DNA of 64,000 bases from an uncultured Clostridia bacterium (GTDB lineage: Bacteria > Bacillota > Clostridia > Peptostreptococcales > Anaerovoracaceae), in NCBI GenBank assembly GCA_938049335.1, contig CALIYX010000023.1:1-64000 (forward strand). The letters are read 5' to 3'. Within the stretch, counting starts at the first letter, position 1, and every line of letters starts with the position of its first letter. Under the pieces are notes generated by a model. It was given only the letters and a program-made list of their open reading frames with translations. It was not told the DNA's origin and ran no database searches. The translations under genes and the position numbers were made by a program. Positions 46,601 to 55,026 of this stretch are shown piece by piece.

Positions 46601-46677
46601 TAATAATGTCTGATTTTTATGAAGCCGAATGCCTCGATGAGCTAGCAAACATCCTTTCATCTCGAGTTAAGGGATAA
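43633..46677 (+). CDS. Stand-alone C-C-PCP condensation protein
   Basis: 1014 residues with two condensation-type domains and a carrier, but no adenylation domain. The first C domain (about 1-430) has NHILIDGPS, the second (about 455-870) has NHMISDGTS; both keep the catalytic HxxxDG, with Asn in place of the first His of HHxxxDG. A charged Glu/Asp/Lys linker (about 880-935) leads to the carrier FFELGGNSFKAF (Ser about 975). The carrier must be loaded in trans. It may attach a final amine or acid, or join two chains. A 68-nt gap without clear signals precedes it, and the PPTase gene follows. Confidence 0.82.
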   Translation: MKHTFPLLKQQIKILKYELKSESKSSQNTGFAFEIKGKINKERIILAINKLCKEHDAIRTHLDVSMNGELVQVLSDDGNACIIHDMQGYSKGKGLEHSLEEIKRMNRIPMDIFVDPMIAFHMYILSENDILIYVRSNHILIDGPSLRVIYATILNCVAETSENDKTNVATPLSWEDFVKRELEYESSKKGLAEKEYWESYQKNMPSAINDEDVKYAIAKSEDKLYNDINIGKPKSSNIDGKISNLSMDKLNTAAKNNKTSVFNVTLFLYTYALGQIFDRDEISVNYTVSNRFNESARYTIGLTTHNVPHTVKGLKWKSGYDVFVESKAEFERNLGKHIMADNYCNSPFTMSYLSETVKIPEPEGFEFITHTIPSTCNQNDINLILMCNEKKESLELSIVADKNIYNDAFFDRLYLRMADILNSLVLTPEEYREISSQEGVFSMDNDIKSVRIDVKSNDGYIPLTYTQKDYIDLAYRRAEPALNLGNGVVLKGKYDLDRLERAVRKLYERYDALRMVFHIKKTSRDAYLTIDNSISRGIEIVEAKGDDRDSRYAFSIKDAHERMNVSSLHYKDSMARFWAYVIDEDEIAVCFMLNHMISDGTSVNVLQMALLMLYQNPDRTDLPNPGRFEEFLKRRDALYNSKAGKDSARYWTHRLDGYRSPEIPKIDNDVEEGKPTFRPLIFSAEKIRKISRNSKTSSFNVTYMLWKLALAELCAQPDIVLRYAYAGRNTTSDLQMIGMLVHGITERTKFSAKMNWLELMDEHKMRVNEDMKHVDTADIVRLDDFSMSYLLMDSAAVAPSFEGFEISETFTLSLSKTYDSGNYMIAMGIEMKDQIMLVPYGSSLIYSEGVLEKLEHLVSSYVDKLYNDIDMPLDKLCENPDFLKIEESINQKPNIEESKQVQEQEEMQVDDAKPDIYHNESFDIDNSKIDKENDNKSDKRLYEVLFGLVKEYLDLDDMPSGKDDFFELGGNSFKAFCVINNLTDEYKDGLIMSDFYEAECLDELANILSSRVKG

Positions 46678-46745
46678 AGTAATTATCATATGATTATAAA
46701 GGATATTAGAATATAAAGTTTTGATTAGATTATGTGAGATAAACT

Positions 46746-47429
46746 ATGATAGAAGTATTTTTTTCTAGAATCAGTGAAGTTAAGGACTTACAATTTGTAG
46801 ACAAAAGCTACAGTATGGTTTCAGAAAATTGTAAATCCAAAGCCAAATGCTTTAGGTTTGAGGCAGATAGGTTGAGAACAATAATAGGGGAGCTTCTTGC
46901 AAGGTATGGAATTTGTCAATGTTTCGGAATTGATGCATCAAAACTTAGCTTTAATGTTTCAGAATTTGGTAAACCATATATTGTTGGTATTCCATATTAC
47001 TTCAATATTTCACACTCAGGTGATTATATAATCTGTGGTGTATCGGATATAAATATAGGTGTTGATATTGAGAAAATGCAGGATATAGATTTTGGCTTTG
47101 CATGCGATGTATTTAGCGATGAAGAGATAAGAAGAATTTCATTAGAGAGTGCAGAAAAGAAAAAAGAACTATTTTTTTCAATTTGGACTCTTAAGGAAAG
47201 CTATGTCAAGTGGCTTGGCACAGGATTTCATAGAAAACTGTCATCATATACTGTTTTACCGAAAGGAATGCATGCAGAAATATTAGATCCACATAGCCTG
47301 TATGACATAGTACCAAAGCTCTGGACATATACAATAGGTGATTATAAAATTTCAATTTGTAGCTGTGATATTGATTTTCCTGTTGAATTTAAGCATATAT
47401 GTCCAGGACAGTTAATTGATAAAAAATAA
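46746..47429 (+). CDS. Sfp-type 4'-phosphopantetheinyl transferase
   Basis: 227-residue enzyme that moves phosphopantetheine from CoA to the serine of carrier domains. The motifs FNISHSGDYIICGV, IGVDIEKMQ (metal-binding Asp/Glu) and SIWTLKESYVKWLGTG (WxxKESYxK) are intact. Length is normal for the Sfp class. It is the last gene of the island and would activate the seven carriers encoded upstream. The ribosome site is weak (GTGAGATAAACT before ATG). Confidence 0.92.
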   Translation: MIEVFFSRISEVKDLQFVDKSYSMVSENCKSKAKCFRFEADRLRTIIGELLARYGICQCFGIDASKLSFNVSEFGKPYIVGIPYYFNISHSGDYIICGVSDINIGVDIEKMQDIDFGFACDVFSDEEIRRISLESAEKKKELFFSIWTLKESYVKWLGTGFHRKLSSYTVLPKGMHAEILDPHSLYDIVPKLWTYTIGDYKISICSCDIDFPVEFKHICPGQLIDKK

Positions 47430-47497
47430 CTAACTGAATTTGACCTTGATACTTTGTTTTAAATTTATTATCTATGAACAAGGGGAAAGTACACAAC

Positions 47498-47527
47498 TTG
47501 ACACATCCTTGGTTCAAAGAGTATACT
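47498..47527 (+). promoter_or_regulatory. Promoter for ridA
   Basis: TTGACA (47498-47503) and TATACT (47522-47527) are separated by 18 nt, about 100 nt before ridA. The rest of the 201-nt gap after the PPTase gene shows no other element. A single half-site ATAACTAAC near 47427 lacks a partner. Confidence 0.6.
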
Positions 47528-47630
47528 CAAAGTTCAGAGAGCTAAGGATTTTTAGCGAATGTGAAATATCATAGACAATAAATGTATTAAGAAAATCAGA
47601 AACTATCATACATGATTGAGGGAGGAAGAA

Positions 47631-48005
47631 ATGAACAAAGCAATAATAGCAAAAAATGCGCCAGCAGCAGTGGGACCATATGTACATGCAGTTCAGGCAG
47701 GGAACTTACTTTTCGTTTCAGGACAGCTAGGACTTGATCCGGTGAGTGGAGACCTTAAGGAAGGTCTAGAGGCACAGGCAGTTCAGGCTCTTGAGAATAT
47801 GAAGGCAGTTTTGAGCGAAGCTGGATACGAGCTTACAGATGTAGTAAAGACAACTGTTTTTATCGATGATATGAATGACTTTGTTAAGGTTAATGAGATT
47901 TATGCAAAGTATTTTGATGAGTGCAAGCCTGCAAGATCATGCGTAGAGGTTGCTAAGCTTCCAAAGGGTGGACTTGTAGAAATCGAGTGCATTGCATCAA
48001 AATAA
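47631..48005 (+). CDS. ridA: RidA family enamine/imine deaminase
   Basis: 124-residue trimeric protein that hydrolyses reactive 2-aminoacrylate-type enamines made by PLP enzymes. Typical segments are APAAVGPYVHAVQAG, LLFVSGQLGLDP, VVKTTVFIDDMNDF and the C-terminal PARSCVEVAKLPKGGLVEIE with the key Arg. The ATG at 47631 is chosen because GGGAGG precedes it; the frame is open five codons further back. It is on the core-genome side of the island border and followed by a terminator. Confidence 0.92.
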   Translation: MNKAIIAKNAPAAVGPYVHAVQAGNLLFVSGQLGLDPVSGDLKEGLEAQAVQALENMKAVLSEAGYELTDVVKTTVFIDDMNDFVKVNEIYAKYFDECKPARSCVEVAKLPKGGLVEIECIASK

Positions 48006-48060
48006 AGCAAGCGAAAACATGCTGACAAGTCATTATTTTGACTTATGTTTAAGATGAAAC

Positions 48061-48096
48061 AATGGATGGTCCAAAGGGCCATCTATTAGTTTTTTG
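48061..48096 (+). terminator. Terminator after ridA
   Basis: AATGGATGGTCC and GGGCCATCTATT pair across AAA, followed by AGTTTTTT. A strong intrinsic terminator between ridA and rnpB. Confidence 0.85.
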
Positions 48097-48129
48097 TGGG
48101 CTTGCAAGGGTTTTATTTGATTTTTAATG

Positions 48130-48138
48130 TGGTATAAT
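48130..48138 (+). promoter_or_regulatory. Extended -10 promoter of rnpB
   Basis: TGGTATAAT, a consensus -10 with the TGn extension, lies 7 nt before the predicted 5' end of RNase P RNA. No good -35 is visible, as expected for an extended -10 promoter. Confidence 0.65.
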
Positions 48139-48144
48139 TACATA

Positions 48145-48494
48145 GCTAAGGGAAGATCAGACGGTCGCGTGCCATTGGCATGAGGAAAGTCCGGGCTCCA
48201 TAGGGCAAGAATGCCGGATAACGTCCGGCGTAGGTAACTATAGGGAAAGTGCAACAGAAACATTCCGCCGAAACAGTTAGGCTGTGGTAAGGTTGAAATG
48301 GTGAGGTAAGAGCTCACCGGAGTCATGGAGACATGGCTGCCGTGTAAACCCCATTCGGAGCAAGGTCGAAATTGAGCACCAAATGCAGCGGCCCGTTGCA
48401 GCTCAGGAGGTGGACCGCATGAGCGTGCAGTAATGTTGCGCCTTAGATAGATGATCGTCTAATACAGAACCCGGCTTATAGATCTGCCCCTTAG
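48145..48494 (+). ncRNA. rnpB: RNase P RNA, type-A-like
   Basis: Catalytic RNA that matures tRNA 5' ends. The universal core is clear: GAGGAAAGTCCGGGCTCC near the 5' end pairs in P4 with the 3' segment ACAGAACCCGGCTTAT. AGGGCAAGAATGCCGGATAACG and AGTGCAACAGAAA are also typical. The 5' CTAAGGGAAGATC pairs with the 3' GATCTGCCCCTTAG to close P1. The arrangement looks like the ancestral type A form, usual in Clostridia, rather than the Bacillus type B form. Lengths and ends are set from the P1 pairing. Confidence 0.95.
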
Positions 48495-48512
48495 TTTTTA
48501 TTTGGAGAATAT

Positions 48513-49889
48513 ATGGAAAATACAGTAGAAATCAAAGACAATAGCATATCAGAAGCCGATAAGATGGGAACCATGCCTGTTGGCAAGCTTCTAATGTCCA
48601 TGGCTTGGCCTGCGATATTATCCATGACGATAAATGCACTCTACAATATCGTAGATAGCATTTTCGTAGCGCAGATAAGCCAGGAAGCTTTGACAGCGGT
48701 ATCATTTGTAATGCCAATACAGCTTCTTATGATAGCCGTAACTGTGGGATCGGGCGTTGGTGTAAACTCTTTGATAGCGAGAAGACTCGGAGCTAAGAGG
48801 CAAGAGGAGGCTGATTTAGCTGCATGTACTAGCATAAGAATAGGAATACTCAATTACTTGATTTTTCTATTTATAGGAGCGGTCTTGACCGTACCTTTTA
48901 TGTCTCATTACACTAGCAATGCTGAGATATTAAGCTCAGGTACTACCTATATGAGGATAGTAATGTGCTTCAGCATGTTCATGTCAGTTGAGATTCTCTT
49001 AGAGAAGGTTTTGCAGTCTACCGGTAATATGATAATACCGATGATTTGCTCGCTTACAGGTGCAATAGTCAATTTGATCCTAGATCCTATTTTGATATTT
49101 GGACTTTTGGGTGCACCTAAACTTGGAGTTGCTGGTGCTGCTATTGCTACGGTTACTGGACAGGCGTGTAGCCTTATTGTTTCAGCTATATTCATTAAGA
49201 AGAAGGAACATGCTGTAAACATTAAGCTTTTCGGCTTTAAGATGGATTGGCAAATCTTTAAGGACATATATGCGGTTGGTCTTCCTTCTATCATAATGCA
49301 GGCTATAGGCTCAGTAATGCTGCTTGGATATAATAATATTCTTTACGCAGAACCAATAGCTGTAGCTGTCTTAGGTATCTACTTTAAAATACAGTCATTT
49401 ATCTTCATGCCAGTTTTTGGACTTAACCAAGGAGCTATGCCACTTTTTGGCTATAACTTTGGTGCAAGGAACAAAGCTAGGTTGATGAAAACATATAAGT
49501 TAGCACTAATTGTAGCACTGATTATAATGGAAATTGGTTTTATCCTGTTTCAGGTTATTCCAGAGTTTTTCCTCAGAATGTTCAATGCTGATGACAGTAT
49601 GATGAGCATCGGTGTGCCGGCGCTAAGGAGAATAAGCATATGCTTCTTGCCAGCGGCCTTTGGTATCATAACTGCAACGCTCTTTCAGGGCACAGGACAT
49701 GGAAATTACAGCCTTTTTGCGTCTTTGATAAGACAGCTTTTTGGCATTTTACCTTTAGCATATTTGCTGTATCATTTCTATGGTGTATCTGCATCTTGGT
49801 TTTCATTTCCACTTGCAGAAATACTCGGATTATCGTATTCAGCAATCATGCTAACACACTTGTATAACAAGGAGATTAAACAACTATAG
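48513..49889 (+). CDS. MATE family efflux transporter
   Basis: 458-residue transporter with twelve predicted spans in two homologous halves (SMAWPAILSMTINALYNIVD in the first, GLPSIIMQAIGSVMLLGYNN in the second). It exchanges H+ or Na+ for organic cations or drugs. Ribosome site TTGGAG precedes the ATG, and it begins 18 nt after rnpB. Although near the NRPS island it lies beyond ridA and rnpB, so a role in exporting the metallophore is possible but unsupported. Confidence 0.88.
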   Translation: MENTVEIKDNSISEADKMGTMPVGKLLMSMAWPAILSMTINALYNIVDSIFVAQISQEALTAVSFVMPIQLLMIAVTVGSGVGVNSLIARRLGAKRQEEADLAACTSIRIGILNYLIFLFIGAVLTVPFMSHYTSNAEILSSGTTYMRIVMCFSMFMSVEILLEKVLQSTGNMIIPMICSLTGAIVNLILDPILIFGLLGAPKLGVAGAAIATVTGQACSLIVSAIFIKKKEHAVNIKLFGFKMDWQIFKDIYAVGLPSIIMQAIGSVMLLGYNNILYAEPIAVAVLGIYFKIQSFIFMPVFGLNQGAMPLFGYNFGARNKARLMKTYKLALIVALIIMEIGFILFQVIPEFFLRMFNADDSMMSIGVPALRRISICFLPAAFGIITATLFQGTGHGNYSLFASLIRQLFGILPLAYLLYHFYGVSASWFSFPLAEILGLSYSAIMLTHLYNKEIKQL

Positions 49890-49937
49890 TAAAGACATTA
49901 AGTATCTGAACTTGTATCAGATGCATGGGGTATAACA

Positions 49938-52900
49938 ATGAAATTAGGTATTGATATAGGTTCTACAACCGTCAAGCTTATACTAGCTGATAATGATGGT
50001 AGAATCTTGTATTCACGTTATGAAAGACATATGTCTGACGTAATGGATAAGCTTAAGGAACTTATGCTCGATTTGCATAAGCAGTTTGGTGAAATCGAAA
50101 TTAAACCTGTAATAACAGGATCAGGTGGACTTGCTCTTGCAAATCTTCTAGGAATTAAATTTGAACAGGAAGTAATTGCCTGTAGTAGAGCTGTCGAGGA
50201 ACTCATTCCTCAGACAGATGTAGCAATTGAGCTCGGCGGAGAGGATGCCAAGATTACATATTATGGCAAAACAGTTGAGCAGCGTATGAACAGCTCCTGT
50301 GCTGGTGGTACTGGAGCATTTATAGATCAGATGGCAATACTTCTTAACACAGATGCCAATGGTCTAAATGAAGCAGCAAAGAACTACAATATCATCTATC
50401 CGATTGCGGCAAGGTGTGGAGTATTTGCAAAGACAGATATTCAGCCTTTGATTAATGACGGTGCAGCTATAGGTGACCTTGCAGCATCGATATTTCAGGC
50501 CGTCGTAAATCAGACGATAAGTGGACTTGCTTGCGGACGTACCATAAGAGGAAACGTTGCATTTTTGGGCGGACCTCTTTCATTTATGTCAGAGCTGAGA
50601 AAGAGATTTGTTGAAACGCTTGGTCTTGATGAAAGTCAGGTGATATTCCCTGAGGATTCAAAGTTCTTCGTTGCTATTGGTGCTGAGATGCTAGCAGAAG
50701 AGGTGGAAGCGGTTTCACTGACAACACTTCTAAGAAAGATAGAAAAGCTAAATCCATCTTTGATGGCTGATAGTAAGCATATAGATGCTTTGTTCAATAG
50801 CCAAGAGGAATACGATGAATTCAAGGCTAGACACGACAAGGACAAGGTTAGTCGCAAGGATATTAAGGAAGCGAGCGGTCCAGTATTTCTAGGAATTGAT
50901 GCAGGATCTACTACAACTAAGGCAGCCTTAATTGATAAGGATGGTAATTTGCTGTACTCGTTCTATCAGGGTAATGGCGGTAATCCTACTGAGACGACAA
51001 GACATATGCTTCTTGAGCTATACGATTTGTTACCTGAAGATGCTTATATTGCTGGTACAACTACGACAGGATACGGTGAGCAGCTTATTAAGTTTGCGTT
51101 TCATGCCGACAATGGTGAAATTGAAACCATGGCTCATTTTCGTGCAACACAGCATTTCCTTCCAAATGTAGACTTCATTCTTGATATAGGTGGTCAGGAT
51201 ATGAAGTGCATGAAGATCAAGGACAATGCTATTTACAATATCATGCTTAACGAGGCGTGTTCATCTGGCTGCGGTTCATTCTTGGAAACCTATGCTAAGT
51301 CTGTAAATCTTGATACTAAGCAGTTTGCTAAGGAGGCACTATTTGCTGAAAATCCAGTTGATCTTGGTACTAGATGCACAGTTTTCATGAATTCCAAGGT
51401 TAAGCAGGCCCAGAAAGAGGGTGCAGGCATAGGAGATATATCTGCAGGTCTTTCATACTCTGTTATAAAGAATGCACTTTACAAAGTTATCAAGCTAAGA
51501 AATGCAAGTGAGGCTGGTGAAAACATCGTTGTACAGGGTGGTACATTCCTTAACGATGCTGTTTTAAGAAGCCTTGAGCTTATCATGGGCAAAAATGTCG
51601 TAAGGCCTGATATTGCAGGACTTATGGGTGCCTATGGATGTGCTTTGATATCACAGAGCAATTTCAAGGAAGGTGATGTATCAGCTATCATGAAGGCTGA
51701 TGAGCTAAGAAACTTCCATGTTGTTCATACTAATGGTAGATGCAACCGCTGCGAGAACCGTTGCATTTTGACAATCAACAAGTTTGGTGATGGATCAAAG
51801 TTTATTACCGGAAATCGCTGCGAAAGAGGTGCGGGTATCGAAGTTACAAAGTCTGAGATTCCTGACCTTTACGAATACAAGACACAGAGGCTCTTTGGCT
51901 ACCTTCCTTTGAGTGAGGAGGAAGCAAGGAGAGGAACTATTGGTATTCCAAGAGTTCTAAACATGTATGAGGATTTCCCGTTCTGGTTTACTTTGCTAAC
52001 TGAGATGGGCTTTAGGGTTCTTGTATCACCTCAGTCCGGAAAGAAGCTTTACGAAGATGGAATGGATACTATTTCATCAGATACAGCATGTTATCCAGCA
52101 AAGATAGTGCACGGACATATCAAATGGCTTCTAAAGCAGGATGTTAAAACTGTTTTCTATCCTTGCATTAACTACGAGGTTAAGGAAGACAAAAACGCTC
52201 CATCAAATTATAACTGCCCAATAGTTGCTACCTATGCTGAGGTAATTGCAAATAACATGACAGAGCAATTTGAGGAAGCAGGAGCAAAGCTAATGCATCC
52301 GTTCCTTCCATATGATAATGATAAGAGACTATTAAATGCCTTGGTAGATACATTCAAGGAATACAATATTTCACGTTCAGAAATCAAAAACGCGCTTCGC
52401 CTTGCAAGACAGGAGCAGGAGCAGTTCAAGGAGGATGTGCGTGCAGAAGGACAGAGGGCGATTTCATTTGCTAGAGAGCATGGTAAGAAGATAATTTGTC
52501 TTGCAGGAAGACCATATCATCTTGATCCTGAAATTAATCATGGAATAAACAGATTGATAACTGGCTTTGATTTTGTAGTTATCACCGAGGATTCAGTATC
52601 AGATCTAGGACAGCTACCAAGACCTCTGAGAGTACTTGACCAGTGGGTTTACCACTCGCGTCTATATAAGGCAGCTGATTTTGTTGGAAAGAACGATGAT
52701 ATCGAGCTTATCCAGCTTAACTCATTCGGATGCGGACTTGATGCTGTTACTACAGACCAGATAGAAGAAATCTGTAATAGCAATAATAAGATTTATACAG
52801 TTCTTAAGATAGATGAAGTGTCAAATCTAGGTGCTATCAAAATTAGAATTAGATCTCTTAAGGCTGCAATGGAAGAGCGTGAGAAAAACGGCGTTCGTTC

Positions 52901-54161
52901 AGATGCCAAATTTGAGCCTTACGAAAGAGTACTGTTCACTGAGGAAATGCGTGAAAACTACACAATTCTTGTACCTCAGATGTCACCAATTCACTTTACA
53001 TATTTTTCCGAGGCTATGAAGTCATGCGGCTATAATGTCGACCTTCTTCCTGCTGTAGACGAAAATGCTGTAAATGAAGGACTTAGATATATCAATAACG
53101 ACGCTTGCTATCCAACAATAGTAACGCTTGGACAGATAATATCTGCACTAAAATCAGGTAAATACGATTTAAACAAAACAGCTGTCTTTATGTCACAGAC
53201 TGGTGGTGGATGCAGAGCAAGTAACTATGTATCACTTCTAAGAAAGGCTTTGAGCGACTTAGATATGCCACAGGTTCCTGTAGTATCATTCAATATGGTC
53301 GGACTCGAGAAGAACCCTGGATTTAAGATCACATTTAACATGGGCTTTAAGCTTCTCATAGGTGCAATATACGGAGACCTTATGATGAGGCTTTTATATG
53401 CAACAAGACCGTATGAGGCAAAGAAAGGAAGCACTGAGGCACTACTTGAGAGTTGGCATGATAGAATAATTGATAACATCCTTCACTTCAAAAAGAAGGA
53501 TTACGAGGCTAACATCAAAAAGATTGTAGAAGAGTTTGATAATCTTGAGCGCCTTGATATCAAGAAGCCTAGGGTTGGAGTTGTAGGTGAAATACTTGTA
53601 AAGTATCATCCTAATGCTAATAACGGAATAGTTGATATCATAGAGGATGAAGGTGGAGAAGCTGTAGTTTTGGATCTTCTAGACTTCTTCCTATATGGTA
53701 TGTACAGCAAGAAGTTTAACTTTAAATACCTCTCCGGTAAGTTTACAGAGACGCAGTTAAACCAGCTAGCTATCAAAGTCATAGAGATTATGAGAAAGCC
53801 TATGAGAAAGGCCTTAAGAGATAGCAAGCACTTCACAGAGCCTGGATATATCCATGAAACAGCTGAAGCTGCAACAAAGTTCATATCGCTTGGCAACCAG
53901 TGTGGTGAGGGCTGGCTCTTGACTGGAGAGATGATAGAGCTTATACATGGTGGAGCACCTAATATCGTCTGCCTACAGCCTTTTGCGTGTCTACCTAACC
54001 ATGTAACAGGTAAGGGTGTAATGAAATCGCTAAGAGAGATGAATCCATATGCAAATATTGCAGCTATCGATTACGATCCAGGTGCAAGTGATGTAAATCA
54101 GCTAAATCGTATAAAGCTGATGATGACAACTGCTAGGAAGAATTTCAAAGAGTCAAATTGA
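49938..54161 (+). CDS. Two-domain 2-hydroxyacyl-CoA dehydratase activase-like protein
   Basis: 1407-residue protein of the BadF/BadG/BcrA/BcrD activase family joined to DUF2229/HgdB-like regions. First activase domain about 1-260: GIDIGSTTVKLIL, SSCAGGTGAFIDQM and AARCGVFAKTDIQ. Second about 315-575: GIDAGSTTTKAALI, EACSSGCGSFLETYAK and TRCTVFMNSKVKQ. Both keep the cysteine pair that holds a bridging 4Fe-4S cluster in HgdC. A CNRCENRC cluster follows near 600, then the long C-terminal half with Cys-rich FGCGLDAVTTDQ. The family uses ATP to push electrons onto low-potential dehydratases. No dehydratase subunits are adjacent, so the partner is unknown. Full-length and typical of anaerobic Firmicutes. 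Confidence 0.88.
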   Translation: MKLGIDIGSTTVKLILADNDGRILYSRYERHMSDVMDKLKELMLDLHKQFGEIEIKPVITGSGGLALANLLGIKFEQEVIACSRAVEELIPQTDVAIELGGEDAKITYYGKTVEQRMNSSCAGGTGAFIDQMAILLNTDANGLNEAAKNYNIIYPIAARCGVFAKTDIQPLINDGAAIGDLAASIFQAVVNQTISGLACGRTIRGNVAFLGGPLSFMSELRKRFVETLGLDESQVIFPEDSKFFVAIGAEMLAEEVEAVSLTTLLRKIEKLNPSLMADSKHIDALFNSQEEYDEFKARHDKDKVSRKDIKEASGPVFLGIDAGSTTTKAALIDKDGNLLYSFYQGNGGNPTETTRHMLLELYDLLPEDAYIAGTTTTGYGEQLIKFAFHADNGEIETMAHFRATQHFLPNVDFILDIGGQDMKCMKIKDNAIYNIMLNEACSSGCGSFLETYAKSVNLDTKQFAKEALFAENPVDLGTRCTVFMNSKVKQAQKEGAGIGDISAGLSYSVIKNALYKVIKLRNASEAGENIVVQGGTFLNDAVLRSLELIMGKNVVRPDIAGLMGAYGCALISQSNFKEGDVSAIMKADELRNFHVVHTNGRCNRCENRCILTINKFGDGSKFITGNRCERGAGIEVTKSEIPDLYEYKTQRLFGYLPLSEEEARRGTIGIPRVLNMYEDFPFWFTLLTEMGFRVLVSPQSGKKLYEDGMDTISSDTACYPAKIVHGHIKWLLKQDVKTVFYPCINYEVKEDKNAPSNYNCPIVATYAEVIANNMTEQFEEAGAKLMHPFLPYDNDKRLLNALVDTFKEYNISRSEIKNALRLARQEQEQFKEDVRAEGQRAISFAREHGKKIICLAGRPYHLDPEINHGINRLITGFDFVVITEDSVSDLGQLPRPLRVLDQWVYHSRLYKAADFVGKNDDIELIQLNSFGCGLDAVTTDQIEEICNSNNKIYTVLKIDEVSNLGAIKIRIRSLKAAMEEREKNGVRSDAKFEPYERVLFTEEMRENYTILVPQMSPIHFTYFSEAMKSCGYNVDLLPAVDENAVNEGLRYINNDACYPTIVTLGQIISALKSGKYDLNKTAVFMSQTGGGCRASNYVSLLRKALSDLDMPQVPVVSFNMVGLEKNPGFKITFNMGFKLLIGAIYGDLMMRLLYATRPYEAKKGSTEALLESWHDRIIDNILHFKKKDYEANIKKIVEEFDNLERLDIKKPRVGVVGEILVKYHPNANNGIVDIIEDEGGEAVVLDLLDFFLYGMYSKKFNFKYLSGKFTETQLNQLAIKVIEIMRKPMRKALRDSKHFTEPGYIHETAEAATKFISLGNQCGEGWLLTGEMIELIHGGAPNIVCLQPFACLPNHVTGKGVMKSLREMNPYANIAAIDYDPGASDVNQLNRIKLMMTTARKNFKESN

Positions 54162-54227
54162 AATTAGCGATTAAATGGTGTATACTATTATCGCAGAAAA
54201 TTATATAAATCAGAAGGAGGTGTCTCC

Positions 54228-54950
54228 ATGGGAAGACACGGTACAATTGCCGGTAGAAAGGCTGCACAAGACTCCAAAAGAGCTGCACTTTTCACAAAGT
54301 ATGCAAAGGCTATCACTGTTGCAGCAAAGGACGGCGGAGATCCAGAATATAACGCAGGACTTAGAGTAGCAATAGAAAAAGCTAAGGCTATCAGTATGCC
54401 TAACGACAACATCACTAGAGCTATCAAGAAGGGTACAGGAGAGCTAGAAGGCGTATCCTACGAGGAACTTTCATTTGAGGGCTATGGTGCTGGCGGAGTT
54501 GCCTTTATCGTAGACTGCTTGACAGATAACACAAACAGAACAACATCATTTGTTAAGTCGAGCTTTGATAAGCATGGCGGAAACATAGGAACTCCAGGAT
54601 GCGTTTCATATATGTTCTCACGTAAGGGTGTTCTTCTAATCGAGAGAACAGACGAAATCAACGAAGATGACATCATGGAAGCAGCACTTGAGGCTGGCGC
54701 AGATGATATCGTTTCTGATGAGGAATCCTTCACAGTATATACTGATCCATCAGTATATCCAGACGTTCATAAGGCTTTGACAGATGCGGGCTATACCTTC
54801 ATTGAATCTGATGTAGAATTTGTACCATCAGTTGATTCAACTCCATCAGAAAATGACATTCCAAAGCTAAGAAAGCTAATTGATGTCCTTGAGGATAACG
54901 ATGATATTCAGAAGGTGCACACAAACTGTGCAATTGATCTATACGAATAA
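54228..54950 (+). CDS. yebC: YebC/PmpR family protein
   Basis: 240-residue protein of the widespread YebC/TACO1 family, described as a transcription regulator and more recently as a translation factor. The N-terminus MGRHGTIAGRKAAQDSKRAA varies the usual MSGHSKWxxI start. Family blocks PEYNAGLRVAIEKAKAISMP, YEGYGAGGVAFIVD-like FEGYGAGGVAFIVDCLTDN and NIGTPGCVSYMFSRKG are intact. A perfect AGAAGGAGG lies before the ATG. Confidence 0.92.
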   Translation: MGRHGTIAGRKAAQDSKRAALFTKYAKAITVAAKDGGDPEYNAGLRVAIEKAKAISMPNDNITRAIKKGTGELEGVSYEELSFEGYGAGGVAFIVDCLTDNTNRTTSFVKSSFDKHGGNIGTPGCVSYMFSRKGVLLIERTDEINEDDIMEAALEAGADDIVSDEESFTVYTDPSVYPDVHKALTDAGYTFIESDVEFVPSVDSTPSENDIPKLRKLIDVLEDNDDIQKVHTNCAIDLYE

Positions 54951-54993
54951 TTTCATATAGAATCTTTAGCATTTAACTTTATTTTTAATATAA

Positions 54994-55022
54994 GTGAAAT
55001 GCTAGTATGTTTATAGTATAAT
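54994..55022 (+). promoter_or_regulatory. Promoter of the 6S-like RNA
   Basis: GTGAAA (54994-54999, four of six to TTGACA) and a consensus TATAAT (55017-55022) with 17-nt spacing, immediately before the predicted RNA 5' end. Confidence 0.6.
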
Positions 55023-55026
55023 GGAG

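Noticed and set aside
47420..47440. ATAACTAAC half-site near the PPTase stop as a third metal operator
   Set aside because: The left arm is missing (AATTGATAAA), so it is not a palindrome and partly lies in the coding sequence.
48138..48326. Short minus-strand open frame over the rnpB region
   Set aside because: It lies entirely antisense to RNase P RNA and has no protein-like features.
48513..49889. MATE transporter as dedicated metallophore exporter
   Set aside because: Separated from the island by ridA, a terminator and rnpB, and MATE genes are common in this setting. No positive evidence.
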